A program made the position numbers and the translations under genes. A DNA stretch of 64,000 nucleotides from positions 36,311-100,310 of the forward strand of contig DCUF01000070.1 of NCBI GenBank assembly GCA_002328485.1, written 5' to 3'. The notes under the pieces are model-generated. The model did no database searches, had not been told where the DNA came from, and worked only from the letters and a program-made list of their open reading frames with translations. Of this stretch, positions 35,701 to 43,883 are shown piece by piece. The stretch comes from Deltaproteobacteria bacterium UBA2221 (lineage in GTDB: Bacteria; Desulfobacterota; Syntrophorhabdia; Syntrophorhabdales; WCHB1-27). Position 1 is the first letter of the stretch; each line of letters begins with the position of its first letter.

Positions 35701-37166
35701 TCAGGTCTTGCCCCACTTGCCATAACTGACATAAAGGCCTCCGCCACAGGAGGGTCGAACTGTTTCCCGGAGCCGCGCTTTATCTCCTCCATCGCCTCCC
35801 CCAGGCTCAGGGCCTTTCGATAAGGTCTGTCTGATGTCATGGCATCGTAGGCATCGCACACCGCGATAATGCGGGAGCACAAAGGGATGGCAGCGGCCGC
35901 GAGCTGATCCGGATATCCCTTGCCGTCGAACCGCTCGTGATGATGGCGGATAATCTTCGCTTCCTCGGCGAGTATCTCAAACCGTTTCATTATCTCCTCG
36001 CCCATAGCCGCATGGCCCTTCATCACCTCGTATTCTTTGTTGGTGAGGCTGCCTGGTTTCAAAAGGACCTCATCGGCTATCCCAATCTTTCCCAGGTCGT
36101 GAATGGGGCTTACAATTCCCAGGACGCTCCTTTCATACTCGGAGATGTTCATGCGCTCTCCCAATTGGAGACACATCTCGGCCACTCGTTCGCAGTGCCC
36201 TTTTGTGTAGGAATCCCGCCGGTCAATGGCGATGATCAGCGATGACAAGGTGTCCAAAATACTGTTGTAAAGGCTTTCATAGAGCATTTTATTTTCGATC
36301 TTGATGGCTGCCTTCTCGGCCACCAGTTTGAGGAGAAAGAGGTCATCGCTCGGGAAAACCCCCTTCCCTTTTCTCCCCTCGACCGCAATGTAACCCACCC
36401 GCTGGTCCTTTATGATGAGCGGCAGGAATACGGTGCCGTTGCGCGTGAGATATGTCATGGAGAGACCTGATTTAGGCACAAACTCATCGGATAGCACGAG
36501 ACGACGCTCATGGGGCTTGGTGCCGTTGTCCTTGTGCTCCAGCACAAGAATCAGTTCCTGACTGTCGTGACCGGCCAGATAGAATGCACAGGAGCGGGGG
36601 TTTAAGACCTCCCTCACCAACTGCAGCATCTTCTCATAGACATCTTCAGCAATGCTCAACCCGTTCAGGCTATTCGATATGTGGAACATGGTGCTCAGCT
36701 CCTCAATCTTCTTCTGGAGCTGCCGGTTCAACATCTCTATCTTCTTTTTGTCTTCGAGTTTGTCGAGGATGTCTTTCTTTTCGCGGAGAATCTCCCTTTC
36801 TCTCATCACTCGCATCATGACGATCAAGAGCTTGTCGAGATCGAAGGGCTTCACCAGAAAGTCCGAAGCCCCTTTTTTCATGGCATCGACCACGAAGTTG
36901 GGTTCCGGGTAGCCAGTGATCATGACGATGGCAATGGTTGGGTCGTGGGTCTTTATCGGGTCCAGCAGTGATATACCGTTCATGTCCGGAAGATTGATGT
37001 CTACGACCGCGACATCTATCTCATTCTGGCGGAGAATCTGTAAGGCCTTATTGCCCGTATCAGCCTTAAGGACATGACAGGCATTCATCGTGAGGCAATC
37101 CGAAAGGAGCTCGGTGGTCTCAAAGCTGTCGTCAATTACCAGGACTGTGGAGCCGTCGAACATCAT
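35697..37166 (-). CDS. Response regulator with GAF-like and HD-GYP output (probable c-di-GMP phosphodiesterase)
   Basis: 489 residues. The receiver (1-120) has the acidic pair IDDS, phospho-acceptor in VAVVDINLPDMNG and Lys in LVKPFD. A coiled-coil/GAF-like region covers about 150-300. The HD-GYP domain (310-480) carries SPIHDLGKIG, HHHERFDGKGYP and CDAYDAMTSDRPYR, with metal and GYP residues intact, so c-di-GMP hydrolysis is expected. It overlaps the PilZ and receiver genes by 4 bases. With PilZ and motAB in one operon it makes a local c-di-GMP control unit. Confidence 0.9.
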   Translation of the reverse strand: MMFDGSTVLVIDDSFETTELLSDCLTMNACHVLKADTGNKALQILRQNEIDVAVVDINLPDMNGISLLDPIKTHDPTIAIVMITGYPEPNFVVDAMKKGASDFLVKPFDLDKLLIVMMRVMREREILREKKDILDKLEDKKKIEMLNRQLQKKIEELSTMFHISNSLNGLSIAEDVYEKMLQLVREVLNPRSCAFYLAGHDSQELILVLEHKDNGTKPHERRLVLSDEFVPKSGLSMTYLTRNGTVFLPLIIKDQRVGYIAVEGRKGKGVFPSDDLFLLKLVAEKAAIKIENKMLYESLYNSILDTLSSLIIAIDRRDSYTKGHCERVAEMCLQLGERMNISEYERSVLGIVSPIHDLGKIGIADEVLLKPGSLTNKEYEVMKGHAAMGEEIMKRFEILAEEAKIIRHHHERFDGKGYPDQLAAAAIPLCSRIIAVCDAYDAMTSDRPYRKALSLGEAMEEIKRGSGKQFDPPVAEAFMSVMASGARPE

Positions 37167-37747
37167 AATATCTTCTTTAGAATCCTCTCTCGAAACCCGT
37201 CTATCTCTTCATCTTTCAAAAGCCCCGCCTTTTTGAGCCGTGCCAGGTTCTCCAACTCCTTTGTGATCTTTTCCATGTAGGCGCTTGCCTGATCCAGCTT
37301 GTATCGGTCGATCTCTTCGTGAAAGCCCTTGAGCTTTTGGAGCAACTCCCTGTTGGTCTTTTTTAATGTGATTTTGTCGCAGGCGTTCTTGACCGCCACA
37401 CGAAGCTCATCCAGCTTAAAGGGCTTGACAATATAGTCGAAGGCCCCGATCCTCACGGCCTCTACGGCGCTCTCGAGGGTTGCGTAGCCGGTGACTATGA
37501 TAAACTCCACGAAATCGTCGAATTCTCTGACCTTCTGCACAAGATCAATGCCCGTCATTTCAGGCATATTCAGGTCTGTTATGATGAGATGGTAGCTCTG
37601 CTCTTTGTGCTTGTCGTATCCTTCCCGGCCGTTGACTGCCACATCCACCGTAAAGCCGTCGGTCTTTAGATAGTGCTCGAGCATCTCTCGGAGGATCTGA
37701 TCATCCTCGACTATCAGAAGTCTAGGCCGACCTTCACTTGGCTTCAT
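37163..37747 (-). CDS. Response regulator with receiver domain and helical C-terminus
   Basis: 194 residues. The receiver has VEDD near the N-terminus, the phospho-acceptor in LIITDLNMPEMTG, and Lys in YIVKPFKLDEL. After residue 120 the sequence is helical and charged (a likely coiled coil around LKGFHEEIDRYKLDQ), without a DNA-binding or enzymatic domain. It may act through partner binding, for example with the HD-GYP regulator downstream. It overlaps that gene by 4 bases and the upstream small gene by 14. Confidence 0.85.
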   Translation of the reverse strand: MKPSEGRPRLLIVEDDQILREMLEHYLKTDGFTVDVAVNGREGYDKHKEQSYHLIITDLNMPEMTGIDLVQKVREFDDFVEFIIVTGYATLESAVEAVRIGAFDYIVKPFKLDELRVAVKNACDKITLKKTNRELLQKLKGFHEEIDRYKLDQASAYMEKITKELENLARLKKAGLLKDEEIDGFRERILKKIL

Positions 37748-37940
37748 GCTTCTTTAGTCTCTCCGTCATCTTTTCACCGATCCTCTCATAGACCATGCGC
37801 TTCATCCCTTCCTCGGAAATCGTACTCTGATCCTCGGTTTCAAACTCCTCTGCCCCGGCATATACGGCATCGAGTTTTCCACGCATGTTCTTGACATAGT
37901 TCCGTATCACACTACTTATCTGGTAGTCAGAGATTGTCAT
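37734..37940 (-). CDS. Small conserved-looking protein at the head of the motAB operon
   Basis: 68 residues, highly charged and helical: MTISDYQISSVIRNYVKNMR and later ISEEGMKRMVYERIGEKMTE. It recalls small flagellar-cluster proteins in Desulfovibrio-type genomes that sit beside flgM-like genes, but I cannot name the family with certainty. GAGG lies 6 bases before the ATG, and a strong sigma-28 promoter lies directly upstream, so it is expressed with late flagellar genes. A role in flagellar regulation or stator control is inferred from position only. Confidence 0.65.
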   Translation of the reverse strand: MTISDYQISSVIRNYVKNMRGKLDAVYAGAEEFETEDQSTISEEGMKRMVYERIGEKMTERLKKHEAK

Positions 37941-37964
37941 CCTCGAAATTCTCCCTTAGTACGT

Positions 37965-37991
37965 TTATCGGAACGTGCCTTTGAAACTTAA
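37965..37991 (-). promoter_or_regulatory. Sigma-28 (FliA) promoter for the motAB operon
   Basis: Minus strand TTAAGTTT (37991-37984), 11-base spacer, TCCGATAA (37972-37965): 7/8 and 7/8 against TAAAGTTT-N11-GCCGATAA. Start site about 37958, 18 bases before the first ATG. The rest of the 231-base gap to flaF shows no gene. Confidence 0.85.
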
Positions 37992-38171
37992 GAATGACGG
38001 GGGAAAATGGACCAATTGTCCGCTGAAGGCATGCCTTATTGCGGCCGATAGGGCCTCTTGAGCGCCCCATCATACAAACCTGCCCGATGGGCCCGTCAAA
38101 GAACAAGCTGGGTGACGAAACCATCATGTCGCTCGAGAATCTGTGACGGATCGAGGTGACCGCTTGAGGTT

Positions 38172-38555
38172 TTATTGGGCGGGACTACCACGAAGACCTG
38201 CGGCCAGGTTCTGATTGATGTCAATCAGAATCGCGAGCTTTTCGGGCTCCGGGTGCGCCATGACATCGACGATCCTTTTATCGACGAATACGCTCAGGGT
38301 GAGAATGTTCTCGCGAATCTTTATGGGCAAAGGATTGTCGGCTTTTGTGAGCTCGTCCTGAAAGATCGTCCATATTCTCTGGTTGTAGGTGAGCGCCTCA
38401 CCCAGACGTCGGAAATTGTCCTTTTCATCCCAGTGCGCCAGACAACCCTTCAATAAGTTGGCGGCCTTCGTGAAAATCGCTGCCTCCAGTTCCCTGCCTG
38501 ATAGGGTGGCCCCTATTGTCTGCCTATACGCGCTGAGTCCTGCTGTTCCTGGCAT
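38172..38555 (-). CDS. flaF: Flagellar biosynthesis regulator FlaF
   Basis: 127 residues. The family pattern is clear: LSAYRQTIGA near the start, EALTYNQRIWTIFQDEL in the middle and ILTLSVFVDKRIVDVM, then IDINQNLAAGL. In alphaproteobacteria FlaF promotes flagellin translation or secretion and opposes FlbT. It overlaps the end of flbT by 32 bases. AGGAG lies 10 bases before the ATG. Confidence 0.85.
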   Translation of the reverse strand: MPGTAGLSAYRQTIGATLSGRELEAAIFTKAANLLKGCLAHWDEKDNFRRLGEALTYNQRIWTIFQDELTKADNPLPIKIRENILTLSVFVDKRIVDVMAHPEPEKLAILIDINQNLAAGLRGSPAQ

Positions 38556-38934
38556 ATTCCATCGTCTCCTGTTCGTATTCGATTAATTTCTTTGCTACCT
38601 TAAGAGCCTGGTAGTATCGGTTGTTGAGTACATTCTCGCTGATCTGGGCTATCAGTCTCGACGTGGTGGGCGCTGCCGCCATGACTTCCTTCACCAAGGC
38701 CCAGTAGATGTTGTGTTTCTCGGCGAGGTCTTTATCATCGACGTACATTAGTTGAATGATAAAATAGATGCGCTTACATGGCGTATCTGCATCTTTCTCA
38801 CGGAGAATATCCTTGGCCCGCAATACAGGGACGTTATTCTCGACAATAAGCTCGCTTTTTGAATGACCGGTCGATATCACGGAACCACCGATGATCAATC
38901 GCTCATGGGGCTTTAGATTTATCTTGAGGGCCAT
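38524..38934 (-). CDS. flbT: Flagellin post-transcriptional regulator FlbT
   Basis: 136 residues from ATG 38934, beginning ALKINLKPHERLIIGGSVIS, the FlbT signature. The upstream ORF extension (to 39009) lies in the terminator region and is unlikely to be coding. FlbT binds flagellin mRNA leaders in Caulobacter and reduces their stability when no hook is assembled. Lies downstream of the flagellin gene and terminator, so it is expressed by read-through or a separate weak promoter. The combination flagellin-flbT-flaF is typical of alphaproteobacteria, less so of this gene background. Confidence 0.88.
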   Translation of the reverse strand: MALKINLKPHERLIIGGSVISTGHSKSELIVENNVPVLRAKDILREKDADTPCKRIYFIIQLMYVDDKDLAEKHNIYWALVKEVMAAAPTTSRLIAQISENVLNNRYYQALKVAKKLIEYEQETMEYARNSRTQRV

Positions 38935-39022
38935 AGTCGGTGCCTGTTGGGCAGATACCATGTCCTGCCCGCTGGTTCTTTCTGTTACGCGGTCTACCGC
39001 CGCACCCATAGGGGGCGAGAAA

Positions 39023-39047
39023 GGAGGAGGCCCCTATGGCCTCCTCC
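39023..39047 (-). terminator. Hairpin terminator/attenuator after flagellin
   Basis: A perfect ten-base-pair stem, GGAGGAGGCC with GGCCTCCTCC and a five-base loop, followed on the minus strand by TTTCTCG. The T-run is short, so it may act as a partial terminator or as a 3' stabiliser of the flagellin message ahead of flbT. Confidence 0.65.
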
Positions 39048-39063
39048 CCGCTTTATTCACCTG

Positions 39064-40182
39064 CTACTGGAACAGTCTCAGTACCGACTGAGCTGCCTGC
39101 GCCGACATGCTCAGGGCGGTCGTGCTCAGAGACTGACGGGTCTGGAGCATGAGCATGTTAGCTCCTTCCTCGTTGGTGTCGGCCAAGGTTAATTTGTCCG
39201 AACCTTCGGTCAGCGTGTTGATCATGTTCGTCGAGAAGTCCTGACGGACCGTGATGATGCTCAGGTTGCCGGACATTTTGGATGATTCTGAACGGAGCTT
39301 GGACGCTGCGGCATCCAGTAGATCGATGTCGGTTGTGGCGTTGGCAAGATCCGTGGTCCAAGCAGCGGCAGTAATACCCAGACCAGCCGCTGTTGCACTA
39401 AAACCTTCCACAGCCAGTGTCGTGCCTTCAAACTTAACGGTAAGCGTATCGGCATTCAGGAGGTTCTTACCCTTATACCCGGAGTCCCCCGCCAACGCAG
39501 TCAACTGATCACGCAAGGTGTTGTACTGGTCCTGAAGACTCTCAAGTTCCGAGGTTGGAGCAGTGTTAACAGCCGCAGCAAAATGGGTAGCTCCAGTTCC
39601 GGTAATATCACCCGTGACGGCGTCCGCGTTCATACCGGTTGCAACGGTTACCTTAGTGATGGTAACCTTGTCACCGGAGGCTGTCGCCGAAAAAGAATCA
39701 GCGCCTCCATAGGTGGCCCCGTTGATGGCTGCCGCCAAACTGGCTGCGGTTTCCGAATCGCTACCGCCAATATCGAAGTCGGTGCCCTCCGTTAGAGTAA
39801 CTCCACCCAATATAATGGTTTCTCCAGTCGCTATTGCGGTCACATCGCCGGTTAGGGTATCCTGCGTATTATCCGCAGTCTGAGCAGATTGTGCGAGACC
39901 TTTTGCCTGCTCGATCATCGCCGTGATGGCCGTGATACCTTTGTCAGCCGCTGCAATGGTCTGGATCGCCTGACCCATGGCATCCTTCAAGCTGTCAATC
40001 TTAGATGCCCGGCTGGTCAGGGCCTGAGCGGCAAAGAATGATACCGGGTTGTCGATTGCCGAGTTGACCTTCTTGCCCGTGGAAAGGCGGTTCTGGGTCC
40101 GGTTCAACAGGTCGACCGTCTTCTGGAGGCTTAATAGGTTGGATCTCATTCCTGCGGTCAATGATATGTCGTTAACAGCCAT
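39064..40182 (-). CDS. Flagellin
   Basis: Filament subunit of 372 residues. Conserved D0/D1 ends: DISLTAGMRSNLLSLQKTVD and LNRTQNRLSTGKKVNSAIDN at the N-terminus, and QTRQSLSTTALSMSAQAAQSVLRLF at the C-terminus. The middle (about 95-250) is a variable domain rich in Thr, Gly and Ala. AAAAGGAG is 7 bases before the ATG. A sigma-28-type promoter lies 130 bases upstream. The N-terminus and the flbT-flaF partners resemble alphaproteobacterial-type flagellins. Confidence 0.95.
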   Translation of the reverse strand: MAVNDISLTAGMRSNLLSLQKTVDLLNRTQNRLSTGKKVNSAIDNPVSFFAAQALTSRASKIDSLKDAMGQAIQTIAAADKGITAITAMIEQAKGLAQSAQTADNTQDTLTGDVTAIATGETIILGGVTLTEGTDFDIGGSDSETAASLAAAINGATYGGADSFSATASGDKVTITKVTVATGMNADAVTGDITGTGATHFAAAVNTAPTSELESLQDQYNTLRDQLTALAGDSGYKGKNLLNADTLTVKFEGTTLAVEGFSATAAGLGITAAAWTTDLANATTDIDLLDAAASKLRSESSKMSGNLSIITVRQDFSTNMINTLTEGSDKLTLADTNEEGANMLMLQTRQSLSTTALSMSAQAAQSVLRLFQ

Positions 40183-40313
40183 GGTGATTCTCCTTTTCTA
40201 GGATTATTTTGCCCCGACGATCTCGCCTGGGGTGCTGCGACAGATCGTGCCCCACTGTGCTTGATTTCGTTCTCACCTCCCTCGTGGGCACCAATTCTGT
40301 CTTCATACAACAG

Positions 40314-40340
40314 TTATCAAGCATCCGCTGAAAAACTTAA
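40314..40340 (-). promoter_or_regulatory. Sigma-28 (FliA) promoter for flagellin
   Basis: Minus strand TTAAGTTT (40340-40333), 11-base spacer, CTTGATAA (40321-40314): 7/8 at -35, 5/8 at -10. It gives a leader of about 125 bases, a plausible FlbT target. Confidence 0.7.
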
Positions 40341-40409
40341 GAGGGAGATGTAAAAAATGTAATTTCTTGCGGGGGTTGAGGAACAGAGGGCCCTTTAGGC
40401 CGATAGAAC

Positions 40410-40437
40410 TAAGGTTTACATGGTCTCCGTCCGATAA
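40410..40437 (+). promoter_or_regulatory. Sigma-28 (FliA) promoter for the TPR gene
   Basis: TAAGGTTT (40410-40417), 12-base spacer, TCCGATAA (40430-40437): 7/8 and 7/8. The predicted start site (about 40444) is at or next to the ATG at 40445, implying a leaderless transcript. Confidence 0.7.
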
Positions 40438-40444
40438 TTACTCC

Positions 40445-41635
40445 ATGGATAATATCACGACCGCAGCGGATCTCATTTTCTCCGCCACATTGCCCACTGC
40501 AACCCACATGGACAGCATCGCTGCAGGCGCCCTGAGCAGGGGGTTGGATCGCTACTCCGAGGGGAACTATACGGCGGCCATCCGCGAGTTTCGACGCACC
40601 ATAGCCCTCTCCCCCTATTCGGACAACGCCTTGAGCGCCTTCGAATACCTGGCAAACGCCCAGATAAAAAACGGCAAGACATCCGATGCGATGCAGACGT
40701 ACCGCCAGGCGATCAAGGTCTTCTCCTCTGCCGACGGTATGCGTCTCAATCTGGGGAACCTCCTGTATAGTGGGGGACGCTATGGGGAGGCGGTTGACCA
40801 GTACAAGGCGGCCGTGAGAATAAACCCCACCCTGAGTCAGAATATTTATTCCCTCGGGCAGGGATACCTGGCCCAGGAGCGCTACACCGAGGCAGAGGCC
40901 CAGTTCAAGCGGGCCATCCAACTTGCGCCCAAGGATTCCGGCGGCTATTACGCCTTAGGGCAGACCTACCGGAAGATGGGACGCTTCACCGAGGCCCAGC
41001 AGCAACTAAGCAAGGCCATATCTATCAAGGGCAATTTCACCGAAGCGCACTTCGAGCTGGGAATGGTCTATGCGGAGCAGGGAAAGAGCGACGAGGCAAA
41101 TACGGAGCTTCGCATCCTCGGCAATAAAGGCGCGACGCTCCAATACGCGGAGCTGTTGGCCAAGATCAACGAGACCTCGAAGCCAGGATTCAGTGCCGTC
41201 TATTCCCCGGAGCTGAATCTTTCCAAACCGGCCGGTACGAAAGTCTCCTCCCTCGATTCCGCCCTGGCTGAGGCTGGCGCCGTCAAAACATTCACGGTCA
41301 GCTTCGTTTTCGACAAACAAATGAGTGCTACCTCGGTAGCGAGCATTGCCAACTGGAGTATCAGCCGCTCAGCAAGCAGCCGCACCGGCGGCCTCTATAA
41401 CTGGGGTATGGCTGTACCCGGCACCGAAGTCAACGTGCGCCCCCTGCCCACCAGTGTCACCTACGATTCAAAAAGCCTGACGGCGAAGGTGACATTTTCG
41501 ATTAAGCAGAACACGTCGGCCAACGGGACCATCGACCTCTCCCACCTCGTCTTCAGGTTCAAAGGAAGGGACACCTACGGCAATACCATGAATCCTGCGG
41601 CGGATGAGTACAACAGGTTGTCGAGGATCGTCTAG
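40445..41635 (+). CDS. TPR-repeat protein with C-terminal Ig-like domain, divergent from flagellin
   Basis: 396 residues from ATG 40445. About five TPR units cover residues 25-220 (for example AAIREFRRTIALSPYSDNAL and EAEAQFKRAIQLAPKDSG). A C-terminal domain of about 130 residues looks like an Ig-like (SbsA/Big_5-type) beta sandwich: FTVSFVFDKQMSATSVASIANWSI and GTIDLSHLVFRFKGRDTYGN. No signal peptide is visible. The longer ORF start (40367) lies upstream of the predicted sigma-28 promoter and is rejected. No ribosome site precedes the ATG. It is the only plus-strand gene in the motility region, and its function is unknown; a filament or assembly accessory role is inferred from its promoter and neighbours. 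Confidence 0.75.
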   Translation: MDNITTAADLIFSATLPTATHMDSIAAGALSRGLDRYSEGNYTAAIREFRRTIALSPYSDNALSAFEYLANAQIKNGKTSDAMQTYRQAIKVFSSADGMRLNLGNLLYSGGRYGEAVDQYKAAVRINPTLSQNIYSLGQGYLAQERYTEAEAQFKRAIQLAPKDSGGYYALGQTYRKMGRFTEAQQQLSKAISIKGNFTEAHFELGMVYAEQGKSDEANTELRILGNKGATLQYAELLAKINETSKPGFSAVYSPELNLSKPAGTKVSSLDSALAEAGAVKTFTVSFVFDKQMSATSVASIANWSISRSASSRTGGLYNWGMAVPGTEVNVRPLPTSVTYDSKSLTAKVTFSIKQNTSANGTIDLSHLVFRFKGRDTYGNTMNPAADEYNRLSRIV

Positions 41636-41981
41636 TCTATCGGTCCCTAAAGGCTATAACGAATCACTATGGAGAAACCATCAATACCGTTCTGCAAAAT
41701 TACGTACCGGCTGCAGGGTTTGGACATGACGAACTATTCCTTCGCCCCGCCGCTCGATCAACTCCCGTCTCACACCCGCTGTAAGGCCTCCTCACGCTTG
41801 GCTGCGGACCTCGCAGAGGCCCCCTTCCGGCGGCCTTTCTGCTCAGACATCCTCGCTATGCGCCTACCGCGCACCGTTCCAGTCATCCTAACGCGGGTCC
41901 CGTGAGCCGCTCGCCTTAGGCCGGGCTCAAGAACAGTCCGTCATATCCAACAGTAGTCGTTTTTGTAGAACCCTCTGATGC
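41636..41981. other. 346-base GC-rich gap between the TPR gene and flgL
   Basis: No confident gene. Plus-strand 41669-41905 (78 codons) has a shadow-like composition. On the minus strand two short overlapping frames occur: about 26 codons (MSEQKGRRKGASARSAAKRE and on), then a GTG frame of about 30 codons, together like a decayed small basic gene. A heptamer-like stretch (GCTATGC-GCCTACC-GCGCACC) is near 41859. A weak CCTCT/AGAGG hairpin overlaps the flgL stop. Confidence 0.3.
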
Positions 41982-43883
41982 TTAGAGGTAATCGAGGATG
42001 CTGACGTTTTGCATCTTCGCGAGGGTGGCCAAAAGTGACTGGTAGGTCAAGAGAAGGACATTATACTGCACACCAAGCTCGTTGAGATTGGCATCGGTCA
42101 GGAGGGACTGTATGGATTCGAGCTGGGCATCCTTCGTCCTGTTGTTGCTGATCAGGGTGTTCGCCTGGGTGCCTTGAAAGGCTATGACCGCATTGTTCTT
42201 GCTGATGAGATCCGCCGCCTTATCCAAAAGACCGGCATGCTGTGAGATCCATGCATCGTCGCCGCTATCGATGGCATCCTTGACATTCTTGAGCAGCTCA
42301 AAGATACCGAGATCCTTTACCTCAAAGGTGTCTGCCTCGACCGCCCCGGTATTCGATCCCCCTTTCGTAAGTGTGCCCGTGGTGCCGAATAGCAATTTTA
42401 TGCCATTGTTCGTTGCATTGGCGACGCCTGACCCATCGATGAACATGCCTGCAACATAGTCGCTGGCGTCGCTGCCTCCGCTGCTGAGAACAGAGTCAAC
42501 GTTTTCAAAGCCAAGCACGCCGCCTGCCGTTGAGCTGGACCAGTTGATTGTGACGGTGCCTGTCGTGCCATTCGTAATCGTGAACCTTTTTGTATCGGTA
42601 TTATATGCTACGTCGAATCCTGCTCCCAGCTTCTCCTTGATCTTTTCGGCGAGTCCAGTCCCCGTATAGGTATTGGCCTGAAGTTCCAGCGTCCTCTCTT
42701 CTCCGTTTATGGTTACGACAATTGTATTGTTTAAGCCGTCAGTAATCTTTATATCACCATTCTCCTTATCCGCCCCGCCCGTGTTTACCGTCAGGTTCTC
42801 AATCCACGTAAGTCCCCCGTCCGTCGAGCATTTATAGGTAGCCCTGGAGGTGAGTTCACCGCCAGTGGTGCCGTCGCCCGTTATCTTGACAAGAAAGGAT
42901 TTCCTTCCCGCATCATAATCGCTCTTGTAGATTTGTCCCGATCCGACGACCTCTACCCCATTTGAGAAGCCAAGGGCATTTGCCGCGCTGGAGTCGGAGG
43001 CAGACCAGTTGAAGCTTACGTCAGCGCCGCTGTTATTGCTGATAAGAAATTTTCTGGTGGAGGAATCAAAGGCAACGACAAAATTATCCGTGGAGACACC
43101 GGATCCGCTGGGGTCATTGAGGCGTGTTTGTATCTCCTTGGCCAGTCTGGCCCCAGTGTATGCCCCGGAGGTAAGCTCGGCGTTAAGCTCCACATCGCTC
43201 CCATCGACGTTGATGGTAACGTTGATGGTGTTGGTGGTCTCATCGATAACGTAGACAAAGTTTTCGGCATTCGAGTAGGTATTGCCGCTATAGGTATTGG
43301 AGACCGCCCCGAAGGCGATCTTTTCACTTCCATAGAAAGCCTGCCTCCCGGATACCCCAAGCTGCCCTAACTGCCCCCTGTCCACGTAGATGCTGAGCGC
43401 GTCCTCTGCATCCTGGCCGACATTGTAGGTGACGGAGTAGTCGCTGTTGAGTTGAAAGGGAGCAGAATCGGCCTGCTGGCCGCCGAAGATGTACATGCTT
43501 CCAATCTTGGAGTTGCCGATGGTAACGAGATCCTCGATGATGCTGTTCATCTGGATGGCAGCAGCGGCCCGCATGCCGGAATCCATGGTGCTGTAGGTGT
43601 TGATCAACTCGGTAAGGTTGTTTAGCTGAGAAGAGGCACTCGAAAAGACGGTGTCATACATACTGACGAAGGTGTTGAGGCGGGTGAGCGTGTCGGTATA
43701 TTGGCTTCCGATGCTTCTCTCTGCGGCATACTGGATGGATGTGGCGTATTTGATAGGATCATCGGAAGGTCTATTGATCTCTTTCTGGGTTGCTATCTTT
43801 GTCTGAACGCTGTCGAGCTGCTGGGCAACCTTATTGACATTCGCCTGGAGGAGCCGGTACCTCATGCTATCAGATACTCTCAT
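41982..43883 (-). CDS. flgL: Flagellar hook-filament junction protein FlgL, with enlarged central region
   Basis: 633 residues, roughly twice the usual FlgL. The ends are typical: MRVSDSMRYRLLQANVNKVA, INRPSDDP and SMYIFGGQQADSAPF, then a helical C-terminus with DAQLESIQSLLTDANLNE. The insert (about 195-510) holds two similar units, residues 217-306 and 395-479. Each reads TI-VTI-G-...-L...YTG..LA..I...L, then F.VA...T+.F.I.N....V..NWS and LGF. The unit resembles repeats in FlgK/flagellin-type surface loops. Overlaps flgK by 4 bases. Confidence 0.92.
   Translation of the reverse strand: MRVSDSMRYRLLQANVNKVAQQLDSVQTKIATQKEINRPSDDPIKYATSIQYAAERSIGSQYTDTLTRLNTFVSMYDTVFSSASSQLNNLTELINTYSTMDSGMRAAAAIQMNSIIEDLVTIGNSKIGSMYIFGGQQADSAPFQLNSDYSVTYNVGQDAEDALSIYVDRGQLGQLGVSGRQAFYGSEKIAFGAVSNTYSGNTYSNAENFVYVIDETTNTINVTINVDGSDVELNAELTSGAYTGARLAKEIQTRLNDPSGSGVSTDNFVVAFDSSTRKFLISNNSGADVSFNWSASDSSAANALGFSNGVEVVGSGQIYKSDYDAGRKSFLVKITGDGTTGGELTSRATYKCSTDGGLTWIENLTVNTGGADKENGDIKITDGLNNTIVVTINGEERTLELQANTYTGTGLAEKIKEKLGAGFDVAYNTDTKRFTITNGTTGTVTINWSSSTAGGVLGFENVDSVLSSGGSDASDYVAGMFIDGSGVANATNNGIKLLFGTTGTLTKGGSNTGAVEADTFEVKDLGIFELLKNVKDAIDSGDDAWISQHAGLLDKAADLISKNNAVIAFQGTQANTLISNNRTKDAQLESIQSLLTDANLNELGVQYNVLLLTYQSLLATLAKMQNVSILDYL

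Noticed and set aside
37927..38127. 66-residue minus-strand ORF between flaF and the motAB operon (possible CsrA)
   Set aside because: Does not resemble CsrA (no MLVLTRK start) and contains the sigma-28 promoter.
38934..39009. N-terminal extension of FlbT
   Set aside because: The conserved family start is at ALKINLKPHERL; the extension runs towards the flagellin terminator and shows no conserved features.
41669..41905. 78-residue plus-strand ORF after the TPR gene
   Set aside because: Arg/Pro/Ser-rich composition, no ribosome site and no family; kept only as part of the described gap.
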